In this document: piece after piece, positions 1 through 7,093 of the stretch
Numbering within the stretch: position 1 is the first letter of the stretch
How the letters are laid out: each line of letters opens with the position of its first letter
Assembly: GCA_026785965.1 (NCBI GenBank)
Contig: JAJAYY010000215.1
Span: 1-13,778 of the forward strand
DNA length: 13,778 nt
Direction: 5' to 3'
DNA from: Sphingomonas bacterium
GTDB lineage: Bacteria; Pseudomonadota; Alphaproteobacteria; Sphingomonadales; Sphingomonadaceae
Position numbers and translations under genes: made by a program
Notes under the pieces: generated by a model
Databases searched by the model: none
What the model was told of the DNA's origin: nothing
The model's input: the letters and a program-made list of their open reading frames with translations, nothing else

Positions 1-1159
1 AGCGCTCGTTGCGCCCGGCAAGGACTTTCTTCATCGGCCGGAAATCGCTGGTGAATGTCTTGACCTGCCCGAACTTGTTGCGCGCCTCGCTTTCGGTCAG
101 TCCGACCCCGGCAATCGGCGGATGGCAGAACACCGCGTTGGGGACATTGGCATAATCGACGCTCCACGGCGTGCCGCCAAACTGGCTGTCGGCAAAGGCA
201 TGACCCTCGCGCATCGCGACTGGGGTCAGCTGGATGCGATCGGTGACGTCGCCGACCGCGAAAATCGACCCGACGTTGGTCCGGCTGTTGTCGTCAACCT
301 TGATCTCGCCACGCTCGCCCAGTTCGACCCCCGCCGCTTCGAGTCCAAGCCCCTCGACATTGGGCTTCCGCCCGGTCGCGAACAGCAAGGCATCGGCCTC
401 GATATTGTCGCAGCCGGCCATGTGCAGCAGCAGCGACCCGTCGCCGCGTTTCTCGATCGTCTCGAAGTTTGAATTGAAGCGGAACTCGATCCCCTTGGTC
501 ATCGAGATCTGGAGCAAGCGGTCGCGCATCTGCTCGTCATAGCCGCGCAAGATCGCATCGCCGCGATTGACCACCATGACATGCGCCCCGAACTGGTGGA
601 AAATCCCGGCAAATTCATTGGCGATATAGCCGCCGCCGGCGATCACGATCCGCTTGGGCATGGTTTCGAGGAGGAACACCTCATTCGAGCTGATCGCATG
701 TTCAATCCCCGTGACCGGCGGCATGAACGGCCGCGCCCCGGTAGCGATCAGGATCTTGCCGGCGCGAATCGTTCGGCCGCTGGCGAGGCGCACCATGTGC
801 GCGTCGGTGAGCACCGCGCGCTCGTGAACGATCTCGACTTTGTTGGTGCCGAGCGTCTGTTCGTACAGCCCTTCGAGCCGACCGACTTCGGCGAGCACAT
901 TGTCGCGCAGCACCGGCCAGTCGAAGCGCTTGGTCGGGACGTCCCAGCCGAACATTGCGGCATCGTCGAGGTCCTCGGCGAAATGCGCGCCATAAACGAG
1001 CAATTTCTTGGGCACGCAGCCGCGGATGACGCAGGTCCCGCCGACCCTAAATTCCTCGGCCACCGCGACGCGCGCGCCGTGACCGGCCGCGATCCGCGCC
1101 GCGCGGACCCCGCCCGATCCAGCGCCGATCACGAACAGGTCCACCTCGGTCTCGCTCAC
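1..1159 (-). CDS. gor: Glutathione-disulfide reductase, 3' end outside window
   Basis: Cytoplasmic FAD enzyme that reduces glutathione disulfide with NADPH. The start is a GTG at 1159-1157 that overlaps the pgi stop as GTGA, and 386 codons are inside the window. Visible parts: the FAD-binding GAGSGG at residues 12-17; the redox-active disulfide in GGTCVIRGC (Cys43, Cys48); the NADPH-binding GGGYIANEF at about 175-183, followed by two arginines (199, 205) that match the NADPH-selecting arginines of E. coli Gor; and the second FAD motif IFAVGDV at 299-305. GGTCVIRGCVPKK and the GYIANEF segment favour glutathione reductase over lipoamide or mercuric reductase. Roughly 65 C-terminal residues, including the catalytic His-Glu pair, lie beyond the left edge. 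It is the downstream gene of a pgi-gor pair and is probably translationally coupled to pgi. Confidence 0.93.
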   Translation of the reverse strand, partial: MSETEVDLFVIGAGSGGVRAARIAAGHGARVAVAEEFRVGGTCVIRGCVPKKLLVYGAHFAEDLDDAAMFGWDVPTKRFDWPVLRDNVLAEVGRLEGLYEQTLGTNKVEIVHERAVLTDAHMVRLASGRTIRAGKILIATGARPFMPPVTGIEHAISSNEVFLLETMPKRIVIAGGGYIANEFAGIFHQFGAHVMVVNRGDAILRGYDEQMRDRLLQISMTKGIEFRFNSNFETIEKRGDGSLLLHMAGCDNIEADALLFATGRKPNVEGLGLEAAGVELGERGEIKVDDNSRTNVGSIFAVGDVTDRIQLTPVAMREGHAFADSQFGGTPWSVDYANVPNAVFCHPPIAGVGLTESEARNKFGQVKTFTSDFRPMKKVLAGRNER

Positions 1160-2661
1160 AGTCCGGCCCTTTCGATCAGCGCCCGGGTCGACGGATCGAG
1201 CGTCTTGCGCGCCTCGTCATCGTCGAGCCTCTTGGCCATTTCCTTGCCCAGTTCGACCCCGAACTGGTCGAACGGGTTTATCCCCAGCAGCACTGCATTG
1301 GCAAAGGTGCGATGCTCGTAGAACGCAAGCAACGCGCCGAGCGTGCGCGGATCGAGCCGGTCGAGCAGGATCGTCGTCGACGGCCGATTGCCGGGATAAA
1401 CCCGCGCCGCATCGTCGCTCGCCTTGCCCGCCATCAAGGCCGCGCCCTGGGCGAAGCAATTGCCGAGCAGCAATAAGTGGTGACGCGGATCAAGGCTGTC
1501 CTCATGCTCGATCACGGCGACAAATTCGACCGGGACCAGATGCGTCCCCTGGTGGAGCAATTGGAACATCGCATGTTGCCCATCGGTCCCGACCCCGCCC
1601 CAGGTGATCGGCGCCGACTTGCGGTCCAGCGGCGCGCCCTCGGCGGTTGCCGACTTGCCGTTCGATTCCATCTCGAGCTGCTGGAGATAGTCGGGCAGCA
1701 GCCGCAGCCGCTCGTCATAGGCAAATACAGCGCGCGTCTCGGCGCCCTTGATCTGCGCGTAGAGCAAGTCCGTGAACGCCGCGGTCAGCGCGACATTGTC
1801 ATCGTTGAGGCGGACGTGGCGGTCCATCTCGGCCGCGCCCTCGAGCAATTCTTCGAACGCGCCCCAACCGAGCGCGAGCGCGATCGACAGCCCGACCGAC
1901 GACCACAGGCTGTAGCGTCCGCCGACCCCCTCGGCGAACGGCAGCACGCGGGTCTCGTCGATACCATAGTCGACCGCTTTTTCGGGCGCGGCGGTGACCG
2001 CGATCAATTGGCCGTGGGGGTCCGCGACTCCGCCCTCCTTGAGCCATTCGATGGCGGCGTCGGTGTTGGTCAGCGTCTCGATCGTGGTGAAGGTCTTCGA
2101 TACCGCGACCACCAGCGTCGTCGCCGGATCGAGCCCGCCGACCGCTTCGTCAAACGCCTCGCCGTCGATGTTGGCGAGCACGCGCACGTCATAGCGGTCG
2201 GAATCGCGCCCCAGCGCATCGATCACCAGTTCGGGGCCGAGTGCCGACCCGCCGATCCCGATGTGGAGAATCGCGTCGATCTCGCCGAACGCACCGCCCT
2301 CGATCGCGTCGATCAGGCTGCGCATCCGGCTGTGGCGCTGCGCGGCGAGTTGATTGTCCGCCGCCGCGCCCTGCCCGCGCTCGGCGACATGGGTGGCGGG
2401 TCGTCCTTCGCTAAGGTTGACGATTTCGCCGCCAAACAAGGCATCGCGCTTGGCCGCATAGCCCGCCGCCGCCGCCAGCTTGGCGAAGCCGGCGCCGAGC
2501 GCCGCGTCGAGGTGGGTCTTGGACAAATCGAATAGCATGTTCGAGACGGTTCGGGACCAAGCCGCGACGCGTTGGCCATCGCTGTCGAACAGCTCGGCGA
2601 GCGGTTTGACGTCAAGCGATTGAAGCGCCGTCCAGGCGACGTCGAGCGGGGGGTGGGTCAT
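1156..2661 (-). CDS. pgi: Glucose-6-phosphate isomerase
   Basis: Interconverts glucose-6-phosphate and fructose-6-phosphate in the cytoplasm, and so also feeds the GlmS reaction encoded further right. The protein is 501 residues, within the normal range for the family. Motifs: HIGIGGSALGPE (133-144), the phosphate-binding SKTFTTIETLTN (188-199), the first family signature VGGRYSLWSS (246-255), catalytic Glu332 in LEMESNGK, His363 in GTDGQH, and the second signature NPFDQFGVELGK, which ends in catalytic Lys473. The reading frame stays open upstream to 2790, but the ATG at 2661 is chosen because it begins just before the family's N-terminal helices. The upstream extension is Arg/Pro-rich and runs antisense into lepB. 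The stop overlaps the gor GTG by four bases. It is divergent from lepB, with an 80-base gap in which no clear promoter was recognised. Confidence 0.97.
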   Translation of the reverse strand: MTHPPLDVAWTALQSLDVKPLAELFDSDGQRVAAWSRTVSNMLFDLSKTHLDAALGAGFAKLAAAAGYAAKRDALFGGEIVNLSEGRPATHVAERGQGAAADNQLAAQRHSRMRSLIDAIEGGAFGEIDAILHIGIGGSALGPELVIDALGRDSDRYDVRVLANIDGEAFDEAVGGLDPATTLVVAVSKTFTTIETLTNTDAAIEWLKEGGVADPHGQLIAVTAAPEKAVDYGIDETRVLPFAEGVGGRYSLWSSVGLSIALALGWGAFEELLEGAAEMDRHVRLNDDNVALTAAFTDLLYAQIKGAETRAVFAYDERLRLLPDYLQQLEMESNGKSATAEGAPLDRKSAPITWGGVGTDGQHAMFQLLHQGTHLVPVEFVAVIEHEDSLDPRHHLLLLGNCFAQGAALMAGKASDDAARVYPGNRPSTTILLDRLDPRTLGALLAFYEHRTFANAVLLGINPFDQFGVELGKEMAKRLDDDEARKTLDPSTRALIERAGL

Positions 2662-2741
2662 TGTCCCGCCTGATAGTGGTTGGGCCGGCAAAAGCCATCC
2701 CCGCTTGACGCTGCCCCGCCGCTTCGCCCAAGGCCGCGGCG

Positions 2742-3572
2742 ATGGACCAGTCGACCCCCGACCAGCCGGCGGACAAGCCCGGCGCCGCATCGTTGATCCG
2801 CTCGCTGGCGCTGTTCATGCTCGCCGCGTGGTTGCTCCGCAGCCTGATCGTGGCGCCATTCAGCATTCCCTCGGGATCGATGCTGCCGACGATGCGGATC
2901 GGCGATTATCTGTTCGTCGCCAAATGGCCGTTCGGCTATTCGCGGTTCAGCTTCCCGGGCCAGATTCCCTCGTTCGAGGGCCGCGTGTTGGCGCATTACC
3001 CTAAGCGCGGCGACATCATCATTTTCCGCCCGCCGGGCCAGGAAGATACCGATTTCGTCAAGCGCGTGATCGGGCTTCCCGGCGATACCATCGCGGTCCG
3101 CGACGGGGCGGTGATCCTCAACGGTCGTCTGCTGCCGCGCCAGTCGGCGGGCCTGGTCGCGATCCCGGTCAGCCCCAACAGCCCGTGCCGCGTCGTGCCG
3201 GGGGCGGCGCCGATGGTCCGCGCTGGAGCCGACGGCGGGCAGGACTGCCTGTTCCCTGCCTATCGCGAGACCCTTCCCGGCGGGCGGTCGTATCTGACCT
3301 TCGATCAGGTCGACACCCCGCGCGCCGACCAGGTTCCCGAAACCACCGTCCCCGCCGGCCATTTGTTCATGATGGGCGACAATCGCGACGACAGTCTCGA
3401 CAGCCGCTTCTCACCCTACGAGGGCGGGGTCGGGCTGGTCCCGCTCGATCATGTCGTTGGCCGCGCCGGGGCGCGCTTCTGGTCGACCAATGGCAGCGCC
3501 GAATGGCTGCTGCCGTGGACCTGGTTCAGCGCGCTTCGCAGCGATCGCATCGGCGGCAGTTTCGCATCGTGA
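2742..3572 (+). CDS. lepB: Signal peptidase I
   Basis: Inner-membrane serine/lysine protease that removes signal peptides from exported proteins on the periplasmic side. The protein has 276 residues. A short charged N-terminus is followed by a single hydrophobic anchor at about 20-40, then the catalytic box PSGSMLPT with nucleophile Ser46 and the general-base box DFVKRVIGLPGD with Lys107. The C-terminal family box MGDNRDDSLDSR spans 211-222. A hydrophobic/aromatic patch near 255-262 could touch the membrane. The start is the ATG at 2742, with a weak AAGG eight bases upstream. The two-anchor E. coli type is longer; one anchor is common in alphaproteobacteria. The stop overlaps the rnc GTG as GTGA, so lepB heads a lepB-rnc-era operon. 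Confidence 0.96.
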   Translation: MDQSTPDQPADKPGAASLIRSLALFMLAAWLLRSLIVAPFSIPSGSMLPTMRIGDYLFVAKWPFGYSRFSFPGQIPSFEGRVLAHYPKRGDIIIFRPPGQEDTDFVKRVIGLPGDTIAVRDGAVILNGRLLPRQSAGLVAIPVSPNSPCRVVPGAAPMVRAGADGGQDCLFPAYRETLPGGRSYLTFDQVDTPRADQVPETTVPAGHLFMMGDNRDDSLDSRFSPYEGGVGLVPLDHVVGRAGARFWSTNGSAEWLLPWTWFSALRSDRIGGSFAS

Positions 3573-4219
3573 GCGCGATCGCCAAGCTGCTCGCTTATCA
3601 GCCGCGCGACAGCGGGCTGTTCGATCGCGCGCTGACCCATGGCAGCCATGGCGGCGAGACCTATGAGCGCCTCGAGTTTCTTGGCGACCGCGTGCTCGGG
3701 CTGGTGGTTGCGGCGTGGCTCTATGAGCGCTTCCCGACCGAGCCCGAAGGCAAGATGAGCCGCCGCTACAATGCGCTAGTGACCCGCGAGACCTGCGCCG
3801 AAGTCGGCCGCGCGATCGACCTGCCGCGCCACATCAAGCTCGGCAAGCAGGCCCGCGATGACCAGGCCAACATGAGTGACAATGTTGTTGGTGATGTTGT
3901 CGAGGCTCTGATCGGCGCCCTCTTCCTCGATTCGGGGCTCGACGCCGCGCAAGGCTTTATCCGCACCCATTGGGCGGACCTGCTCGACGGCCAGCAGCGC
4001 GCCCCGATGCACCCCAAATCGGGGCTTCAGGAGGTCGCCGCGGCGCGCAACCTCGGCGTGCCGTTGTACGAACTGGTCAGCCGCTTCGGCCCGCACCATG
4101 CCCCGCGCTTCCGCGTCAAGGTCAGCCTTGGCCGCCACGGCGAGGCCGAGGCCGAGGGCGATTCGAAGCAGGAAGCCGAGACCGCCGCCGCCGCCGCCTT
4201 GCTGGAGAACATCACGTGA
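3569..4219 (+). CDS. rnc: Ribonuclease III
   Basis: Double-stranded-RNA endonuclease that processes rRNA precursors and some mRNAs. The protein has 216 residues from a GTG start that overlaps the lepB stop by four bases; the frame is open further upstream only as a shadow inside lepB. The nuclease domain covers about 1-140. It has the signature ERLEFLGDRVLGL, giving Glu33, Glu36 and Asp40, and the second metal-binding pair Asp109 and Glu112 in GDVVEALIGALFLDSG. A double-stranded RNA-binding domain follows at about 147-215 (HPKSGLQEVA at its start, an Ala-rich final helix). The stop overlaps the era GTG as GTGA. It is slightly shorter than the 226-residue E. coli enzyme but complete. Confidence 0.96.
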   Translation: MSAIAKLLAYQPRDSGLFDRALTHGSHGGETYERLEFLGDRVLGLVVAAWLYERFPTEPEGKMSRRYNALVTRETCAEVGRAIDLPRHIKLGKQARDDQANMSDNVVGDVVEALIGALFLDSGLDAAQGFIRTHWADLLDGQQRAPMHPKSGLQEVAAARNLGVPLYELVSRFGPHHAPRFRVKVSLGRHGEAEAEGDSKQEAETAAAAALLENIT

Positions 4220-5109
4220 CCACTCGCTGCGGCCTGGTTGCCGTGCTCGGCGCGCCCAATGCCGGCAAGTCGACCCTCGTCAACGCGCTCGTCGGGCAGA
4301 AGGTCGCGATCGTCAGCCCCAAGGCGCAGACCACCCGCGCCCGGCTGATGGGGATTGCGATCGCCGAACAGACGCAGATGCTGCTGGTCGACACGCCGGG
4401 CATCTTCACCCCGCATCGCCGGCTCGACCGGGCGATGGTCAAGGCGGCGTGGGAAGGCGCCGAAGACGCCGACCGGCTCGTGCTGGTGATCGACGCCGCG
4501 GCCAAGGTCGGCCCGCGCGTCGAGCAAGTGCTCGAAGGGCTCGAGAATCGCACCGAACCGCTGATCCTCGTCCTCAACAAGGTCGACATCGCCAAGAAGG
4601 AGGATCTGCTCCTGTTCGCGACCAAGCTCAGCGAGCGGCTCAAGCCCGACGAGATCTTCATGGTCTCGGCGACCACCGGCGACGGGGTCGCGGCCCTCAA
4701 GGCGGCGTTGGCGGGCGCGATGCCCGAAAGCCCGTGGCATTTCCCCGACGACCAGCTCTCGGACGCGACCGACCGCATGGTCGCGGCCGAGTTGACCCGC
4801 GAGCAACTCTACCTCCAGCTCCACGCCGAAGTACCTTATTCGTCGGCGGTCGAGACCGAGAAATGGGAAGATCGCAAGGACGGATCGACCGTCATCCACC
4901 AGCAGATCCTGATCGAGCGCGACAGCCAGAAAGCGATCATCCTCGGCAAGGGCGGAACGCGCTTGAAGGCAATCGGCCAGGCGTCACGCGAAGCGATCGC
5001 CGAGCATCTCGGCCGCAAGGTCCATTTGTTCCTGCACGTGAAAGTGAACCCGCGCTGGGACGAGGACCGCGGGCTGTACAAGGACATCGGGCTCGATTGG
5101 GCGGACTAG
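4216..5109 (+). CDS. era: GTPase Era (ribosome assembly)
   Basis: Ras-like GTPase that binds the 3' end of 16S rRNA during small-subunit maturation and is partly membrane associated. The protein has 297 residues from a GTG start that overlaps the rnc stop. G motifs: G1 GAPNAGKS (12-19), a switch-I TTRARLMG segment with Thr39/Thr40, G3 DTPG (59-62), G4 NKVD (121-124) and G5 SAT (151-153). The C-terminal KH RNA-binding domain carries GKGG at 244-247 and ends in the typical WDEDRGLYKDIGLD stretch. The stop codon TAG lies inside CTAG, which also supplies the stop of the convergent sirtuin gene, so there is no room for a separate terminator. It is the last gene of the lepB-rnc-era operon. Confidence 0.97.
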   Translation: MTTRCGLVAVLGAPNAGKSTLVNALVGQKVAIVSPKAQTTRARLMGIAIAEQTQMLLVDTPGIFTPHRRLDRAMVKAAWEGAEDADRLVLVIDAAAKVGPRVEQVLEGLENRTEPLILVLNKVDIAKKEDLLLFATKLSERLKPDEIFMVSATTGDGVAALKAALAGAMPESPWHFPDDQLSDATDRMVAAELTREQLYLQLHAEVPYSSAVETEKWEDRKDGSTVIHQQILIERDSQKAIILGKGGTRLKAIGQASREAIAEHLGRKVHLFLHVKVNPRWDEDRGLYKDIGLDWAD

Positions 5110-5807
5110 CCCAGCAACTCCTCCACCCACTTCGGCACTTCGACCCCCGCCGGGCCATACCGCCGCTCATCGAAGAAAATGCTGCCCTGGCTCGGCTCGA
5201 GGTTGATCTCCAGCGTTGACGCGCCGCGATAGCGCGCGGTCTGCACAAACCCCGCCGCCGGATACACCGCTCCCGAAGTGCCAATCGACACGAACAGGTC
5301 GGCGTTCATCAAGGCGGCCTCGATCGTCTCCATCTCATACGGCATCTCGCCAAACCAGACGATGTCGGGGCGGACCATGCCGCGCGTGTCGCAGCCCGGG
5401 CAGGCCGCGCCGTCACCCATTGCGCCGCTCCACGCAAACCGTTCGTTGCAGCGCAGACACCAGCCGCGGTTCAATTCACCGTGCATGTGGAGCAGCCGCT
5501 TGGCCCCGGCGCGCTCGTGGAGGTCGTCGACATTCTGCGTCACGATCAGCAATTCGCCAGGCCATTCCACATCGAGCCGCGTCAATGCGAGATGCGCGGC
5601 GTTGGGCGCGACCTCGGCCAGCCGCGCGCGCCGCGCGTCGTAAAATTGATGCACCAGCGCGGGATCGCGGACGAACGCCTCGGGCGTCGCAACATTCTCG
5701 ACCCGGTGGCCCTCCCACAGCCCGTCGGCGGCGCGAAACGTGGCGAGGCCGCTCTCGGCGCTGATCCCCGCGCCGGTCAGGATGACGATGTTGTTCCGGT
5801 TGTTCAT
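5106..5807 (-). CDS. cobB: NAD-dependent protein deacylase (sirtuin, CobB-like)
   Basis: Sirtuin that removes acyl groups from protein lysines using NAD. The 233 residues contain the NAD-binding TGAGISAESGL (11-21), TQNVDDLHERAG (90-101), the catalytic histidine in HMHGE (His109), and a four-cysteine zinc site (Cys117, Cys120, Cys136, Cys139). Tyr56 and Arg59 in FYDARR form the YxxR pair that, in CobB/SIRT5-class enzymes, binds acidic acyl groups. Removal of succinyl or malonyl as well as acetyl is therefore likely by family knowledge but untested here. The start is taken as the ATG at 5807, with an AGG eight bases upstream. A GTG two codons further out at 5813 is possible. The gene is convergent with era and shares the CTAG stop, and it is divergent from a thioesterase gene across a gap that holds a palindrome. 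Confidence 0.94.
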   Translation of the reverse strand: MNNRNNIVILTGAGISAESGLATFRAADGLWEGHRVENVATPEAFVRDPALVHQFYDARRARLAEVAPNAAHLALTRLDVEWPGELLIVTQNVDDLHERAGAKRLLHMHGELNRGWCLRCNERFAWSGAMGDGAACPGCDTRGMVRPDIVWFGEMPYEMETIEAALMNADLFVSIGTSGAVYPAAGFVQTARYRGASTLEINLEPSQGSIFFDERRYGPAGVEVPKWVEELLG

Positions 5808-5858
5808 CGCCACAGCCTAGCCACGCGCCGATTCACCGCAAGCTGGTCTTCATTTTAT

Positions 5859-5872
5859 TGACATTAATGTCA
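5859..5872. promoter_or_regulatory. Perfect 14-base palindrome, candidate operator
   Basis: TGACATTAATGTCA is its own reverse complement. It sits in an AT-rich patch (about 5848-5876) in the divergent gap between the sirtuin and thioesterase genes, in otherwise GC-rich DNA. Its size and symmetry suit a dimeric MarR- or TetR-like regulator; that is inference, and no regulator gene is in the window. It lies 18 bases before the chosen thioesterase start. It contains TTGACA overlapping its left edge, but no good -10 element at the right distance was found for either strand. Confidence 0.45.
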
Positions 5873-5890
5873 GCTATGCCACGATGCATC

Positions 5891-6289
5891 ATGGTCACCG
5901 CAGTCTATCATCACCCGATCGGAATCGTCCCCGACGACATCGATCACATGGGGCACGTCAACAACAGCGTCTATTTGCAGTGGGTCCAGGAAGCGGTCAT
6001 TCGCTTCTGGGAAACTGTTGCCCCGCCCGAGGCGGTGGCGCGCCACCTGTGGGTCGCATTGAGCCACGAGATCAATTATCGCCGCCCGACCTTCCTCGAC
6101 GACATCGTCGTCGCCGACGTGATCGCGGAAAAGGTCGAAGGCGCCAAAGCCCTGTTCACGACCGTGATCAAGCGCGGCGAGGTCGTCCTGGCCGAGGTCA
6201 AGTCGAGCTGGTGCTGCCTTGACGCCACGTCGCTCCGTCCGGCGCGGCTGGCGCGCGATATCGTCGCGCGGTTCGTTGAGCCGGCCTAA
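5891..6289 (+). CDS. Single-domain hotdog acyl-CoA thioesterase (4HBT/YbgC-like)
   Basis: Small hotdog-fold protein of 132 residues, the usual size for 4HBT thioesterases, which hydrolyse acyl-CoA thioesters in the cytoplasm. The diagnostic motif DHMGHVNNSVYLQW lies at about 18-31. Asp18 is in the place of the catalytic Asp of the 4HBT family, followed by the helix HVNNSVYLQWVQEA. The HEINYRRPTFLDD segment at about 59-71 is the typical central strand and turn. The substrate cannot be read from sequence. Starts at 5858 (TTG), 5867 or 5876 (ATG) are in frame, but the ATG at 5891 leaves the usual short lead before the first strand. No good Shine-Dalgarno is seen for any of them. The stop TAA overlaps the TAG of the convergent downstream gene. 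Confidence 0.82.
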   Translation: MVTAVYHHPIGIVPDDIDHMGHVNNSVYLQWVQEAVIRFWETVAPPEAVARHLWVALSHEINYRRPTFLDDIVVADVIAEKVEGAKALFTTVIKRGEVVLAEVKSSWCCLDATSLRPARLARDIVARFVEPA

Positions 6290-6990
6290 CCGATTGTCAC
6301 CCAGGTCGCGATGGCCATGGCAAGCGTTTCGCCGTCGCAATTATGAAGCGCGGTCCCGGCTCGGTGCTTTCGTCCCTCGCTCGCGACGCTCCATCCGCTA
6401 ACGATCACCGCTTCGCCGATCTCCGGCATCCGGTCGATGCTCGCCGCGATCCGCCCGAGCACGGCCACGCCAGCCTGCTCGCGCACCGCGAAATAGCCCG
6501 GGCAGTCGAGCGCAGCCCAGACATGTTCGACGACCAGCCGCCTTCCGTCGTCGGTTAGGCTCAGGTCGGGCGCCCAGATCCCCGCCACTTGCTCTTCCTC
6601 AAGGCCGGTCGCGCCCGGAAAGATTCGCAAGCCGTCGCCTACCCCGCGCTCGGGGCCGCAGACAAAACAGCCCGGGAAACTATGCTGCTCGAATCCGTTG
6701 AACCGCGCCTCCGCGTCTTTAGCTTGCGAGGCCGATGGCGGCGGCGGGACCACCAGCTCGACTATTGTTCGCACCGCCGACGCAATCAGCGCATCGCCTG
6801 ACAGCAATTCGGCGCCGTCGTCGTGCGACACAAGTCGTAGCGGCGTGTCGAGTGGCGGGGGGGCGCGAAGCGTGACCTCGACGTTCGATCCGCCGAGCGA
6901 CCTGGCAAGCATTCCGGCGACATAGCCGCCATTGCCGCTGTCGGGTGGTCCACGGAACCGCCGGTCGATCAGGATCGTCTGCTCGCCCAT
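6286..6990 (-). CDS. Double-hotdog-like acyl-CoA thioesterase family protein, function unknown
   Basis: A 234-residue protein that I recognise only at fold level. The N-terminal half (about 1-85) has SGNGGYVAGMLAR, which resembles the first helix of thioesterase-like hotdog domains. The C-terminal half (about 150-234) has a second such pattern, VWAALDCPGYFAVREQ followed by strands that include RKHRAGTAL. The two halves are joined by a segment with FPGCFVCGPERG (Cys108, Cys111), a CxxC that could bind metal or be redox active, although there is no second CxxC. No signal peptide or membrane segment is present. The start is certain in practice: AAGGAG lies six bases before the ATG at 6990. It is convergent with the small thioesterase gene, with stops overlapping, and divergent from dapB across 103 bases. 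A role in acyl-CoA hydrolysis or binding is inference. Confidence 0.7.
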   Translation of the reverse strand: MGEQTILIDRRFRGPPDSGNGGYVAGMLARSLGGSNVEVTLRAPPPLDTPLRLVSHDDGAELLSGDALIASAVRTIVELVVPPPPSASQAKDAEARFNGFEQHSFPGCFVCGPERGVGDGLRIFPGATGLEEEQVAGIWAPDLSLTDDGRRLVVEHVWAALDCPGYFAVREQAGVAVLGRIAASIDRMPEIGEAVIVSGWSVASEGRKHRAGTALHNCDGETLAMAIATWVTIG

Positions 6991-6996
6991 CGCTCA

Positions 6997-7002
6997 CTCC
7001 TT
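6997..7002 (-). promoter_or_regulatory. Strong ribosome binding site of the double-hotdog gene
   Basis: AAGGAG on the minus strand, six bases before the ATG at 6990. It is the best Shine-Dalgarno in the window and fixes that start. It is embedded in ATGAAGGAGTGA (7005-6994), a three-codon mini reading frame. Confidence 0.75.
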
Positions 7003-7093
7003 CATCGCAATGATAAGCGCGATGCGGTGATCGAGGCGAGCATTTCGTTGCCGGGCATTGCGCCGCGTCGACCGCTGCGTCATCACCCTCCCC

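Noticed and set aside
1477..2535. Plus-strand open frame of 352 codons opposite pgi
   Set aside because: It lies wholly inside a complete, motif-rich pgi; composition is that of a GC-rich shadow frame.
2662..2790. Longer pgi start at 2790
   Set aside because: It adds 43 Arg/Pro-rich residues antisense to lepB, and the family N-terminus matches the ATG at 2661.
5858..5863. TTGACA as the -35 box of the thioesterase gene
   Set aside because: A -10 box at normal spacing would put transcription start at or after the chosen ATG, and no TATAAT-like sequence is there. The bases are better explained as part of the palindrome.
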